Assembly (NCBI GenBank): GCA_030550275.1
Contig: JAUQPR010000005.1
Span: 83,899 to 147,898, forward strand
Direction: 5' to 3'
Source of the DNA: Bacteroidota bacterium
GTDB taxonomy: Bacteria; Bacteroidota; Ignavibacteria; Kapaibacteriales; HRBIN21
DNA length: 64,000 nucleotides
Shown here: positions 13,864-23,464 of the stretch, piece by piece
Layout: each line of letters starts with the position of its first letter
Position numbering within the stretch: the first letter of the stretch is position 1
Program-made: the position numbers and the translations under genes
Notes under the pieces: generated by a model
Told to the model about the DNA's origin: nothing
Seen by the model: only the letters and a program-made list of their open reading frames with translations
Database searches by the model: none

Positions 13864-15558
13864 ATGGCACACCAGTTGCGCTTCTGGCATGCCCTGCTAC
13901 TGCTGACAGGTGGTGCAGTGGCGCTGGCGCAATCCCCGCAGCAGCCGGTGCAGCTTCGCGGCAATGCAAGCATCACCGCTGAGCTATACACCAACTCTGG
14001 CGCCTTGCCGGAGCAGCGCTACCGACCCCGATACACTGTGCGTGCATTTGCCAACCCGCAGCTTGTGCTCTTCGGCACAGTGACAATCCCGCTGGAACTG
14101 AGCTGGAGCAGCTCCATTGGTGGGATCCGCTCGCCCTTTGCCGGAATGCTGCAGCCCTTCAACCAGTTCGGGCTGAGTCCGCAACTGACCCCATGGCTGC
14201 GGCTGCACGGGGGCTACTTCTCGCTGCAGCTCTCTGAGCTGACCTTTGGGGAGCTGCGCCCCCTGGGCGGTGGGATAGAGCTTTCGCCAGGTCCGCTGCG
14301 CTTGGCAGCGCTCTACGGCGTGGTGCAGCATCCGCGCGCTGCCGATAGCAGCATCGGATTTGCCGGGGCGTACCGGCGCTGGGTCTACGGGGGAAGCCTC
14401 GGGTACGAAGCCGAATCCGGCGCCAGCATTCGCCTGAGCTTCGTCCGCCTGACGGACGATACCGCCAGCATCCGGCTCCATCAGCTCCTGCACGATACCC
14501 TCACCGGACGCACCGATACCGTGCGAACCCCCGCGCTGGACAATGCCGTCGCGGCGCTCTCCTTCCAGATCCCCGCCGGCAGTGTGCGATTCAGCGGCGA
14601 GCTCGCCCTCAGCGGCTACACCTCCAACCGCTTCTCTCCAGAGAAGTCTACGGAGCTTCCGCGTTGGCTCTTCCCGGTGCACTACTCCTCCAACCTCGAC
14701 GGCGCAGCAAAGGCACAGCTGAGCATCACTCCTTCGCCCTCCTTCACGCTCGCCCTCAGCGGACAGTGGATCGGTCCGGGCTTCTACACCCTGGGCTACC
14801 CACAGCTTTACAACGACGTCATGGAGGTAACGGTCTCCCCGGCGTTGAGCCTTGTCAACAATACGCTCGCCCTACGCTTCTCTGCCGGACTTCGGCTGAA
14901 CAATCTCCGCTCCACCCGATTGGCAACCACGCGGCGCCTCCTTGCTGCCGCAGGAGCAAGCTGGAATCCCACCGAACAATTCGGCGTAGACGTGCAGTAC
15001 AGCAACTTCGGCACCCGCATGGAGCACAGCAATGATACGCTGCGCGTACAGAACACCTTCCAAAGCTTCACCCTGGCACCGCGACTGCTCCTGCGCAGCG
15101 GCACCACCTCCCACCTCCTGAGCCTGACCTACTCCTTCTCTGATGCCGACGACCGCAACCCCTTCACACGCGATGCCACCCGGCAGCAAACCCACAGCGC
15201 CGCGGCATTGCATACGGTCTCCTTCCCCTCGACGCTGAGCCTCTCCTCGGCGCTGAACTTCTCGCGCTCCAATGCTCCCACCGTGCGCACAGAGCTGTGG
15301 TCGCTTTCAGAGACCGTCAGCTACAGCTTCATCCCCGGCAAGCTTTCGGGTTCGGCAGGGGCAACGCTCACGCAGATGCGCACGTCGGGCGCCCAGCTCG
15401 ACAGCCGCACAACGCAACTCGGGCTGCGCACGAGCCTCTCCTACCGGCTGCAGCAGTGGGGTACGCTGAGCTGGACCTCATTTGTGAACCGGTATAGCCG
15501 CCAGCTGCAGGGTTCGACAGAGTTCCACACCAGCTTGAACTACAGCGTCGGGCTGTAG
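13864..15558 (+). CDS. Secreted, probably outer-membrane beta-barrel protein of unknown function
   Basis: The 564-residue protein begins with a clear signal peptide (MAHQLRFWHALLLLTGGAVALA, cleavage before QSPQQ). It continues as alternating polar/hydrophobic strands rich in S, T, L, R and aromatic residues, with many strand-turn patterns such as SLTYSFSDADDRNP. The last residues, SLNYSVGL, resemble a barrel-closing strand. Length and composition suggest a large outer-membrane barrel. No family recognised. First gene of a run of four exported proteins; the GWxTD gene starts 45 bases later. A TAATTTGC sequence 95 bases upstream may belong to its promoter. Confidence 0.8.
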   Translation: MAHQLRFWHALLLLTGGAVALAQSPQQPVQLRGNASITAELYTNSGALPEQRYRPRYTVRAFANPQLVLFGTVTIPLELSWSSSIGGIRSPFAGMLQPFNQFGLSPQLTPWLRLHGGYFSLQLSELTFGELRPLGGGIELSPGPLRLAALYGVVQHPRAADSSIGFAGAYRRWVYGGSLGYEAESGASIRLSFVRLTDDTASIRLHQLLHDTLTGRTDTVRTPALDNAVAALSFQIPAGSVRFSGELALSGYTSNRFSPEKSTELPRWLFPVHYSSNLDGAAKAQLSITPSPSFTLALSGQWIGPGFYTLGYPQLYNDVMEVTVSPALSLVNNTLALRFSAGLRLNNLRSTRLATTRRLLAAAGASWNPTEQFGVDVQYSNFGTRMEHSNDTLRVQNTFQSFTLAPRLLLRSGTTSHLLSLTYSFSDADDRNPFTRDATRQQTHSAAALHTVSFPSTLSLSSALNFSRSNAPTVRTELWSLSETVSYSFIPGKLSGSAGATLTQMRTSGAQLDSRTTQLGLRTSLSYRLQQWGTLSWTSFVNRYSRQLQGSTEFHTSLNYSVGL

Positions 15559-15603
15559 CGCGTGCTTTGTAATTTCGGCGCGCACAGCCGAGCCCTTAAC
15601 GGG

Positions 15604-16989
15604 ATGAATGCTCGCTTTGCGTGGTTCCTCATAAGCGCTGCCGCGAGCGCATGGGCACAGCCGCTCCAAGTTTGGCTGGATGCGGCGCAGTTCTGGCACA
15701 ATCGCCAAGTGCCACGCTGGGAGCTCTACTACTCCTTCCCCGACACCACCGTCCGCCTGCGCCACACCGATAGCGGCGATGTGGGCGAGCTGTACTTCGG
15801 GGTCCAGATCGATAGCGCCGGGCGCCCAGTCGCCTTCCGCGAGTGGATCGTCCCCGTGCTGCGCACCGCTCCCCGTGGCGATACAGCACGGGAGCTCATC
15901 GGGCAGCAGCACTTCCTGCTGCCTCCGGGTAACTACGCCGTACGGATTCTCATCCAAGACGTCGCCGATAGCTCCCGACGAGCACAGGCGCGGTTTGCGC
16001 TCTCCGTGCGCCCGTTCGACAGCACCCGACTGGAGCTGAGCGATATCCAACTGGCAAGCCTCATCCGGTACCACCTGACACCGGAGGCTGCCCCCGAATC
16101 TCCCTTCCGCAAAGGCGCCTACACGATCATCCCCAACCCCTCGGTAGAGTACCGAGGGAGCGACCCCGTGCTGCGGCTCTACGTGGAGCTCTACAACGCC
16201 CGGCGGCGCACGCCCGAAGGTGGAACGCTGCGCTACGAGCTCCTGGACGCCTCCGGAACGCGCCTCTGGGAGCTGGAGCGCCCCTACCGCCCCGTTGCCG
16301 ATGCGCTGGCGGATGTGCTGGAGCTGCCCATCAATGTGATCTCGAGCGGAGTCTACTTCATCCGCGTTCAGGCTCGCACCTCCGCCGATAGCGCCAGCGC
16401 GCAGAAGCGCTTCTACGTCCTTAACCCCGAACTCCCGCCACAACCGCCGGCAGCCCACACCCCTGAGGACAGCCTCTTCGAGGCAAGCGAATTCGCTACC
16501 TACTCCCCCAGCCGGGTTGCCCAAGAGCTGGAGCTACTGGAGCTGCTCGCCTCCCCTCAGGAGCTTGAACTCGCACGCTCTCTGACCGAGCTTCGGGCAC
16601 GGCAGCGCTTCCTGTTCCGCTTCTGGTCCGCGCGCGACCCCAATCCCGCCACCCCCGAAAACGAAGCCCTCCAAGACTTCCGCGCACGCCTTGAGTACGC
16701 CAACACCTACTTCGCCTCCGCACGGTGGCGCACGGGCTGGCGCTCGGACCGAGGGCGTGTGCTGCTCAAGTACGGCTACCCAACCCAGCGCGAAACCATC
16801 ACCGCAACGCCGGACCAGCGCAGCTACGAGGTCTGGTTCTACGCCGGACTGCGCGGGGGTGCCTACTTCTACTTTGTGGACCTGACCGGCTTCCAGGACT
16901 ACACCCTGGTCCACTCCACCGTCCCTGGCGAACCCTATGCCCCGGATTGGCAAACGCGCTACCTCCCCCTTGGTCCCTCCGGCAGATAA
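15604..16989 (+). CDS. GWxTD domain-containing exported protein
   Basis: The 461-residue protein has a signal peptide (FAWFLISAAASAWA|QPL) and a C-terminal GWxTD-type domain. There RFWSARDPNPATPENE is followed by YANTYFASARWRTGWRSD with RGRVLLKYGYPTQRE, and then a tyrosine-rich end. GWxTD proteins are typical of Bacteroidota/Chlorobi/Acidobacteria relatives; their function is not established. The middle part contains beta-rich segments similar to surface-anchor domains. ATG 15604 gives the signal peptide; an upstream GTG at 15562 does not. It sits in the same orientation as the flanking envelope genes. Confidence 0.85.
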   Translation: MNARFAWFLISAAASAWAQPLQVWLDAAQFWHNRQVPRWELYYSFPDTTVRLRHTDSGDVGELYFGVQIDSAGRPVAFREWIVPVLRTAPRGDTARELIGQQHFLLPPGNYAVRILIQDVADSSRRAQARFALSVRPFDSTRLELSDIQLASLIRYHLTPEAAPESPFRKGAYTIIPNPSVEYRGSDPVLRLYVELYNARRRTPEGGTLRYELLDASGTRLWELERPYRPVADALADVLELPINVISSGVYFIRVQARTSADSASAQKRFYVLNPELPPQPPAAHTPEDSLFEASEFATYSPSRVAQELELLELLASPQELELARSLTELRARQRFLFRFWSARDPNPATPENEALQDFRARLEYANTYFASARWRTGWRSDRGRVLLKYGYPTQRETITATPDQRSYEVWFYAGLRGGAYFYFVDLTGFQDYTLVHSTVPGEPYAPDWQTRYLPLGPSGR

Positions 16990-17029
16990 ACCCGAGCGTC
17001 CTGTGTGCCGTCATTTGGCAGGGAAGGCG

Positions 17030-17037
17030 TAACTTTG
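17030..17037 (+). promoter_or_regulatory. TAnnTTTG promoter element (TAACTTTG)
   Basis: Matches the -7 box of Bacteroidota/Chlorobi housekeeping promoters. It lies 37 bases before the start of the exported protein at 17074. A clear -33 TTTG at the usual spacing is not seen. Confidence 0.55.
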
Positions 17038-17073
17038 CGTTGCAAAGTTTGTTCCACTCTCTCGGTCTCTCCG

Positions 17074-17922
17074 ATGCGCTCGCTTTGGCTCGCACTCGGG
17101 ATGCTCGTTCCGGCAATGGCTGCAGCGCAGACGCTCACACTGCAGCTCCAGGCTCCCTACAGCGCGGTGTACTCCTTCACAGCCTCCAGCGAATTGGTGC
17201 AGGACATAAGCGGCATGGGAGCCATGACGGTCAACACCAGCGTTGAAAGCCAGCTCCGCCTGGAGTCCGCCCAGAACGCCCGCGACACGCTGACCGTAAC
17301 CTGGCACATGGAGGGAACGAAGGTGTCGGTGCGAATACCGACCGTTGGGATGGACACTGCAATGCAGCTTGCCCCGATAGCAGCGCGGCTCACGCTGCTG
17401 CGCAATGGAACCGTCGTGCACCAACAATGGCTCGACACCAGCGGTCTTGCTGGTGGGGAGATGTTCGGTCAGGGAGGGATACTCGGCGTGCGGGGCACCT
17501 CCCACCCGTGGAAGATCGAGTTCCCCGCAAAGCCCATCACGGTTGGCGAATCCTGGGAGATCGCGCACACCGATACTCTCGACCCCTCCGGCAGGGGTTC
17601 TTCGGTGCGTAGTGCCAAAGCCACCTATCGGCTGGAAGCGCTCGTGGATACCCTGGGAACCCGCTGCGCCCGCATTCGCTCCACCACGCAGTTCGAGTTC
17701 TCCGTTCAACAGCAGACCCAGTACGGCACGGTGAGCCTGACGGTGAGCGTGCAGGGGACCGGAACCGCCCGGGGCGTGGCGTATGTGGAGGTCAAGAGTG
17801 GCTTTTTGGTTGCGCGGCAGGAGGATTCGGAGACCCAAATGGAGATGGCGTTCAGCGGTCAGATAGAGACAGTGGGCTCGATGCAGCAATCTCTGCAGTA
17901 CCGCCTTGTGCGGCTGCAGTGA
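17074..17922 (+). CDS. Exported protein of unknown function (DUF6263-like character)
   Basis: The 282-residue protein has a signal peptide (LWLALGMLVPAMAAA|QTL). The remaining sequence is beta-rich with T/S/V repeats, ending SLQYRLVRLQ. The layout (a test of V..Q.W.. strands, then PAKPITVGESWEI, then a GTGTARGVAYVEVKSGFLVARQ strand pair) recalls DUF6263-type periplasmic proteins, but this is a weak resemblance. ATG 17074 fits signal peptide and promoter. Its stop codon overlaps the next start (TGATG), so the two are one translational unit. Confidence 0.75.
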   Translation: MRSLWLALGMLVPAMAAAQTLTLQLQAPYSAVYSFTASSELVQDISGMGAMTVNTSVESQLRLESAQNARDTLTVTWHMEGTKVSVRIPTVGMDTAMQLAPIAARLTLLRNGTVVHQQWLDTSGLAGGEMFGQGGILGVRGTSHPWKIEFPAKPITVGESWEIAHTDTLDPSGRGSSVRSAKATYRLEALVDTLGTRCARIRSTTQFEFSVQQQTQYGTVSLTVSVQGTGTARGVAYVEVKSGFLVARQEDSETQMEMAFSGQIETVGSMQQSLQYRLVRLQ

Positions 17923-18791
17923 TGAGGGTTGGGATGCTCGCGCTGCTTGTGCCGTTTGCCTGGACGCAGTGGGCGCTCGGCACGGACAGCACCTGCTTTG
18001 CCTACCGATTCCGCGCAGGGGATACGCTGCTGTACCGCATCGAAGCGCAGGACAGCATCGTGCTTCAGAACCGTCCGCCTCTGGTACGGCATCGGTACGA
18101 GACGCTGCGCCTGGTGTGCGATTCGGTTGACTCCGCCGCCGGGCGCTTCTGGCTCCGGCTGACCCCGGTGGAGTTCCTGGCGCGCGAGCGTCAAGATACG
18201 CTGGAGGCACTGCGTCCGCATTCGCCATGCTTGCAGCGCACGGTGGTGCTGTGCATGGACAGCCTGGGAGGGCGCCATTCCGTGCAGGCGCCAGCAGAGC
18301 CGCTCGTCTGCCCCGGTGGGGCATTCCAACTGCCGCTGATGGCACCGCTGGAGCCCGAGTGTAAACGGATCTACGAATCCTGGCTGGTGCAGGATACAGT
18401 GGAGCTGGTGGAGAACGCCTCGCCGGCACCGGTGTTGGTCCGCACCGTCTTGGCACGGGCATTTCCAGAGCAGGACACGCTGGGCTACCGCTGCCGCGTG
18501 CTGCAATTCGTTGCGACGGGTTCAGCCTTTTACAGCGATGGCGCGCGGCTCAGCAGCCAGGCGATCGTGAACTCCTTTGCCCGACTGCATATCGCCGAAG
18601 AGGGCTTCCCCGTTGCGGGCTTCATCACACACGAGCTGAAGTTGCAGCTCTGGCTCGGTGGAGAGCCGCTCCCCGGAGTGCACTACTGCAACGTCTTCTA
18701 CCGGCTTGCCGAGCGGCGCACGCCGCAGGTGACGGCTCCAAGCTCAGGACCGGAGCTGAAGCGCCCCGCACGGCGCCCTCGGCGCAGATGA
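17922..18791 (+). CDS. Exported protein of unknown function, coupled to the preceding gene
   Basis: The 289-residue protein starts at ATG 17922, overlapping the previous TGA by one base. The N-terminus is hydrophobic (RVGMLALLVPFAWTQWALG), a likely signal peptide. The body contains several Cys (CFAYRF, LVCDSVD, CLQRTVVLCMD), suggesting disulfides in the periplasm, and a very basic C-terminal tail (KRPARRPRRR). It has the same gross design as the upstream protein (F-R-AGDTLLYRIEA start), so the pair may be paralogous. No family is recognised. Confidence 0.7.
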   Translation: MRVGMLALLVPFAWTQWALGTDSTCFAYRFRAGDTLLYRIEAQDSIVLQNRPPLVRHRYETLRLVCDSVDSAAGRFWLRLTPVEFLARERQDTLEALRPHSPCLQRTVVLCMDSLGGRHSVQAPAEPLVCPGGAFQLPLMAPLEPECKRIYESWLVQDTVELVENASPAPVLVRTVLARAFPEQDTLGYRCRVLQFVATGSAFYSDGARLSSQAIVNSFARLHIAEEGFPVAGFITHELKLQLWLGGEPLPGVHYCNVFYRLAERRTPQVTAPSSGPELKRPARRPRRR

Positions 18792-18894
18792 GCCCAGCGC
18801 CGTGCACCTCCCATGGAGGGCATGCGGGGGTGCGTGAAAAGCGCTCTGCTGAACGTCTCAAGGCGCGGACGTGGAACGCTTTCGGGAGGATGCC

Positions 18895-20241
18895 ATGAGC
18901 CGTGTGCTCGCACTGCTTGCGCTCATCGGCGCTGCGACCGCACAGGCGCAGTATCCAGGGGCTGCCCTGCGGCTGCGGGATTGCATCCGCATGGCATTGG
19001 AGCGGCACCCGGAGATGGCACTGGCACGAGCGCAGCTTTCTGCGGCGGCAGCGGACCTGACCGCCGCTTTCGGCAGCTACCTCCCCTCGATCACCTTCTC
19101 CGCCGGCTATTCCCGCCAGCTCAACGTCGAAGGTGGGCGCACCATCAACGTCGGAGGGCAGATCATCCGCCTGCCGGCGGTGGACCCGAACTCCTACAGC
19201 ATGAGCCTGATCGGCACGTACACGCTCTTTGATGGCTTCGTGCGCGAGGGTGTCTTCCAGCAACGCCGCGCCGCTGTAGACGCTGCCGAAGCCGGGTTGG
19301 AATTCACACGCCAGCAGCTCGTTGCACAGGTGGTGCAGCACTACATCGAGGCGCTCAAAGCCGAGCGGATCGTTGCGGTGCGGCAGCGCTTCTACGAGCT
19401 GGCACAGCAGGAGCTGGAACGTGCACGCGCACAGGTGGAGCTCGGGCGAATGGCGCCGACGCTGCTGCCCACGCAGGAGAGCGAGCTTGCCAACCGCGAG
19501 GTCGCACTGCTACAGGCACGGCAGGAGCGCGACCTTGCCCGTCTGCGCTTGGCTTTGCTCATCGGGGCAGAGCCTGGTCAGGAGCTGCGCCTTGCCGACC
19601 CGGAGATTGCAGATTCCATCCCCGAAGCCGAGCTCGTGGCGCTCCGGCAGCAGGTGAGCACCCCTGAGCTGCTGGTGCAGAAGGCGCTTGCGCAGCGAAC
19701 GGACTTGGCAGCGGCGCAGCGCCGCCTTCGCGCTGCCGAAGCGCTCCTGAGCGTTGCCCGTGGGAGCTCCCTTCCGACCATCACCGCCAGCGGTGGCTGG
19801 AGCTGGGCAAATTCGGCTCTGCGCGATTTCTCCCAACTGGGGCGCTCCTTCATCGGGGTGCAGCTCAGCCTGCCCATCTTCGACAACTTCCGCGCGCACT
19901 CCCAGTTGGAGAACGCCCGTCTGCAGCAGGTCCAGGCGGCTGCGCAGGTGGAGCGGCTGCGGCAGCAGATCATCACCGAGGTACGCACCACCGCGCTCAA
20001 GCTGGAGGCGCTCGCAGCGCAATTGCTCGCTGCGCAACGGGCAGTGCGCGCCGCCGAAACCGCCTTTGCTGCCGCCCGCGAGCGTGCCCAGCTGGGCATG
20101 CTCACCCCAATAGAGCGGCTCACCGCCGAAGCCCAATTGCTTTCGGCTCACACCACAGCCGTTCAGCTTGCGTACGAGTTCCAGGCAACACGCATGCAAC
20201 TGCGCTTTGCGCTGGGTGAACTGCAGGATGTCGGTCAATAG
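18895..20241 (+). CDS. TolC-family outer-membrane efflux protein
   Basis: The 448-residue protein has a signal peptide (SRVLALLALIGAATAQA), followed by the two-fold TolC pattern: LRDCIRMALERHPEMALARAQ at the start of each half, and long helices with heptads (~160-240 and ~370-440). ATG 18895 is preceded by GGGAGGA (18884-18890). It is the first gene of a four-gene tripartite efflux operon (TolC, adaptor, ATPase, permease) with gaps of 12, 8 and -4 bases. Function: outer-membrane exit duct for a MacAB-like pump. Confidence 0.92.
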   Translation: MSRVLALLALIGAATAQAQYPGAALRLRDCIRMALERHPEMALARAQLSAAAADLTAAFGSYLPSITFSAGYSRQLNVEGGRTINVGGQIIRLPAVDPNSYSMSLIGTYTLFDGFVREGVFQQRRAAVDAAEAGLEFTRQQLVAQVVQHYIEALKAERIVAVRQRFYELAQQELERARAQVELGRMAPTLLPTQESELANREVALLQARQERDLARLRLALLIGAEPGQELRLADPEIADSIPEAELVALRQQVSTPELLVQKALAQRTDLAAAQRRLRAAEALLSVARGSSLPTITASGGWSWANSALRDFSQLGRSFIGVQLSLPIFDNFRAHSQLENARLQQVQAAAQVERLRQQIITEVRTTALKLEALAAQLLAAQRAVRAAETAFAAARERAQLGMLTPIERLTAEAQLLSAHTTAVQLAYEFQATRMQLRFALGELQDVGQ

Positions 20242-20253
20242 CCCTCCCTTGCG

Positions 20254-21498
20254 ATGGCACAGCCGAAGAAGCGTCGTCGGTGGCTCTTTGCGCTCATCCT
20301 CGTGGCAGTGGTAGCAGTTGTGCTCGCCGTCGTCTTCGGAAGCAGCTCCTCTGAAGCCGTTGTGGTAACAGTGGAGCGCGTTGCGCGGCGCACGATTACG
20401 CAGACGGTGAGCGCAACGGGCGTGCTTCGCCCGGAGACGGAGGTCAAGCTCAGCTCGGAGACCAGCGGCGAGATCATCGCCGTCCTGGTCAAAGAGGGGG
20501 ACACTGTACGGCGTGGACAGCTCCTTGTGCGGATTCGCCCCGATATCGCGCAGACGCAGTTGGAGCAGTTCGCCGCCGCTGCTGAAGCCGCCAAACTCTC
20601 CGCCGAGGTTGCCAAAGCCGAACTGGAGCGCACCCGCTCGGAGCTGCAGCGTGTCAGCGAGCTCTATGCCCGGAACTTCCTCTCGCGCCAGGAGCTGGAG
20701 CAGGCGCAAACCCTCTACCAGCAGGCGCTGGGACGCTACCAAGCTGCGCTTGCCGAGCGCGACCGCGCCCAAGCGGCGCTGCGGCAGGCACAACTGCAGG
20801 TCTCCCGCACCGCTATCTACGCCCCCATCGACGGGATCGTCACCTCGCTTTCGGTCGCCGTCGGGGAGAAGGTGGTCGGCACCATGCAGATGCAGGGGAC
20901 CGAGCTGCTGCGCATCGCCGATCTGCGGCGTATGCTGGCGGTGGTGGAGGTCAACGAAAACGACGTCACCCTGCTACACGTTGGGGACTCCGCCACCGTG
21001 ACTGTGGATGCGATACCCCGGCGTAGCTTCCGCGCAGTGGTGACCGAGATCTCGCACTCCCCCAAGCGCGCCAAAGCCGAAGCATTCGGCGCTGCTGCTG
21101 CGCCGGAGGAGGTAGTCAACTTCGAGGTGAAGCTGCTGCTGTTGGACAGCGACCCTCGGCTGCGCCCTGGGATGAGCTGCTATGCGGAGATCCGCACCGA
21201 AACGCGCCACAACGTACTCGCCGTTCCCATCCAAGCTGTGACCGTCCGCGCTGAGGAGCGCGATACGCTCGGCAACGCCCGCAAGGAGCCGCCGACAATC
21301 GTGTTCGTGCACGAGAACGGGCGTGCCCGGCGCGTTGAGGTCGAAACCGGCATTAGCGACCGCGACTACATCGAGATCCGCAAGGGCTTGCGCGAAGGGC
21401 AGGAGGTCATCAGCGGTAGCTTCCATGCCATCACGCAGGTGCTCAAAGACGGCATGCCCGTGCAGGTCCGCTCCTCCGGCTCGGCACAACGCAAGTAG
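20254..21498 (+). CDS. MacA/HlyD-family periplasmic adaptor of an ABC efflux pump
   Basis: The 414-residue protein has an N-terminal membrane anchor (~10-30), a biotinyl-lipoyl half motif ([24 protein letters not shown], ~65-88) and a long helical hairpin (~95-175). The second lipoyl half ([22 protein letters not shown], ~186-208) and the beta-barrel and proximal domains follow. It ends [13 protein letters not shown]-like, as in MacA. It bridges the MacB-like pump to TolC. The ATPase gene starts eight bases on. Confidence 0.92.
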   Translation: MAQPKKRRRWLFALILVAVVAVVLAVVFGSSSSEAVVVTVERVARRTITQTVSATGVLRPETEVKLSSETSGEIIAVLVKEGDTVRRGQLLVRIRPDIAQTQLEQFAAAAEAAKLSAEVAKAELERTRSELQRVSELYARNFLSRQELEQAQTLYQQALGRYQAALAERDRAQAALRQAQLQVSRTAIYAPIDGIVTSLSVAVGEKVVGTMQMQGTELLRIADLRRMLAVVEVNENDVTLLHVGDSATVTVDAIPRRSFRAVVTEISHSPKRAKAEAFGAAAAPEEVVNFEVKLLLLDSDPRLRPGMSCYAEIRTETRHNVLAVPIQAVTVRAEERDTLGNARKEPPTIVFVHENGRARRVEVETGISDRDYIEIRKGLREGQEVISGSFHAITQVLKDGMPVQVRSSGSAQRK

Positions 21499-21506
21499 AG
21501 GGGACA

Positions 21507-22229
21507 ATGCAGCCGCTCATCGTGCTGGAGAACGTCACGAAGGTCTACCGCACCGAAGGCGAGGAGGTGCACGCGCTGCGGGGCATCTCGCTTGTGGTGC
21601 AGCCGAATGAATACGTCGCCATCATGGGTCCGTCGGGGTCGGGCAAGTCCACCCTCATGCACATCCTGGGATGCCTGGATACACCAACCTCCGGGCGCTA
21701 TCTGCTCAACGGACGCGACGTCAGCCAACTGGACGACGACGAGCTTGCCTACATCCGCAACAGGCAGATCGGCTTTGTGTTCCAGACCTTCAACCTGCTG
21801 CCTCGGGCAACGGCGCTCAAGAACGTGGAGTTGCCGCTCATCTATGCTGGGGTGCCGGCAGCCGAGCGGCGCGAGCGCGCCCGCCGAGCATTGGAAGCCG
21901 TAGGGCTGGGCGACCGGCTCCACCACCGTCCCAACGAGCTCTCCGGCGGGCAGCGCCAGCGCGTGGCTATTGCCCGCGCCCTGGTGGTCAATCCCGCGCT
22001 CATCCTGGCAGATGAGCCAACGGGGAACCTGGACAGCGCCTCCGGAGCCGAGATCATGCGCCTCTTTACCCAGCTTTGGCAGTTGGGCAACACCATCATC
22101 CTCGTCACGCACGAGGACTACATCGCGCGCTACGCGCGGCGCATCATCCGAATTCGGGACGGGCGAATCGAATCCGATACCCCCAACCCCGAACCGGTGC
22201 ATCTGGAGCAGCTCCCAAGCATGCCATGA
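21507..22229 (+). CDS. MacB/LolD-type ABC transporter ATP-binding protein
   Basis: The 240-residue protein has Walker [10 protein letters not shown] (~37-45), Q-loop [13 protein letters not shown] (~90-102), signature [15 protein letters not shown] (~143-157) and the hallmark DEPTGNLDS (~168-176) of the MacB/LolD group. In this operon ATPase and permease are separate genes rather than fused as in E. coli MacB. The stop overlaps the permease start (ATGA). Confidence 0.95.
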   Translation: MQPLIVLENVTKVYRTEGEEVHALRGISLVVQPNEYVAIMGPSGSGKSTLMHILGCLDTPTSGRYLLNGRDVSQLDDDELAYIRNRQIGFVFQTFNLLPRATALKNVELPLIYAGVPAAERRERARRALEAVGLGDRLHHRPNELSGGQRQRVAIARALVVNPALILADEPTGNLDSASGAEIMRLFTQLWQLGNTIILVTHEDYIARYARRIIRIRDGRIESDTPNPEPVHLEQLPSMP

Positions 22230-23464
22230 CACGAACAGAGCTCTCGGAAGCCATCGCAATTGCCCTTGACGCCCTGCGGGCAAACCCGCTGCGCTCGGTG
22301 TTGGCAACGCTGGGTATCACCATTGGGGTAAGCTTCGTGGCGCTGATGGGCTGGTTCCTGGCAGGGCTGGATTCCTCGCTGCAGCACACCATCAACATGC
22401 TCGGCGAGGACATGCTGTACGTGGACAAGTGGGATTGGAGCGGGCGCACCTCGTGGGTAGAGGTCAGCAACCGCAAGCCCATCAGCTACCGCCAAGCGCA
22501 GGAGCTTGCCGACGCCGTGAGAACTGCCCAGTATGCCATGCCCATGGGGCAGACCCGCGCACAGCTCAGCGTGGGCAGCCGGAAAGCCGAATCCATCCCC
22601 GTCGCCGGCGTACCGCACGACTACGGCAATACCCCTGCTGGTGCCGTTACCAGGGGACGCTTCTTCACCGAGATGGAGGGGCGCTCGGGTGCTCCCGTTG
22701 CCGTTCTGGGTCCGGTCATTGCCAAGCAGCTCTTCCCCGACGAGGATCCGGTTGGCAAGGAGATTCGCATCGCCGGGCAGCGCTTTACGGTCATCGGGGT
22801 GGTACGGCAGCGGGGCACGCTGCTGTCGGACTTCGCCGACCGGTTGGTGCTTATCCCCTTGGAGCGCTTCCTCCGGCTCTTCGGCAGCGGGCAACGCTCC
22901 TTCATCACCGTGCTCAAAGCCGGCTCGCTGGAGCGGCTCGATGATGTCCGCGAGGAAGCCCGCTTGCTCATGCGCAAGATCCGCCGACTGCGCCCGGAGC
23001 AGCCCGATGACTTCACCATCAACGAGACCCGCTCGCTGGAGCAATCCATCGCCGTGCTCCGGCAGAGCGTCTGGGGAGTGGGGCTGAGCATGTCGGCGCT
23101 CTCCTTCCTGGTGGGCATCATTGGCATCGTCAACATCACCTTCGTCTCCGTGGTGGAGCGGACCCAAGAGATTGGCATCCGCAAAGCTGTCGGGGCTCGG
23201 CGCCGGGCAATCGCCCTGCAGTTCCTCGCCGAATCGGTCGTACTCTGCACCGCCGGAGCGGTACTGGCGCTGCTGTTCTGCACAGGGCTGGTGTTGCTGG
23301 TGCGGCTACTGATTCCAGCGGCGGAGTTCCTCACGCCCTACATCCCGCCGCAGCACATTGCGGTGGCGCTACTCGTGGCGTTCACTGCGGGAATTCTGGC
23401 GGGATGGGCACCGGCACTGCGTGCCGCCCGACTGCACCCGGTCGAAGCGCTGCGCTACGAGTAA
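22226..23464 (+). CDS. MacB-type ABC transporter permease (MacB_PCD + FtsX domains)
   Basis: The 412-residue protein has one N-terminal membrane helix (~20-42), a large periplasmic core domain (~50-280) and three C-terminal helices (~290-400) with the FtsX-type sequence [20 protein letters not shown]. It ends [20 protein letters not shown], typical for the family. Start ATG 22226 overlaps the ATPase stop. With the preceding three genes it completes a mechanotransmission-type pump; the substrate (drug, peptide or lipid) cannot be deduced. It overlaps the convergent mnmA by 10 bases. Confidence 0.93.
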   Translation: MTRTELSEAIAIALDALRANPLRSVLATLGITIGVSFVALMGWFLAGLDSSLQHTINMLGEDMLYVDKWDWSGRTSWVEVSNRKPISYRQAQELADAVRTAQYAMPMGQTRAQLSVGSRKAESIPVAGVPHDYGNTPAGAVTRGRFFTEMEGRSGAPVAVLGPVIAKQLFPDEDPVGKEIRIAGQRFTVIGVVRQRGTLLSDFADRLVLIPLERFLRLFGSGQRSFITVLKAGSLERLDDVREEARLLMRKIRRLRPEQPDDFTINETRSLEQSIAVLRQSVWGVGLSMSALSFLVGIIGIVNITFVSVVERTQEIGIRKAVGARRRAIALQFLAESVVLCTAGAVLALLFCTGLVLLVRLLIPAAEFLTPYIPPQHIAVALLVAFTAGILAGWAPALRAARLHPVEALRYE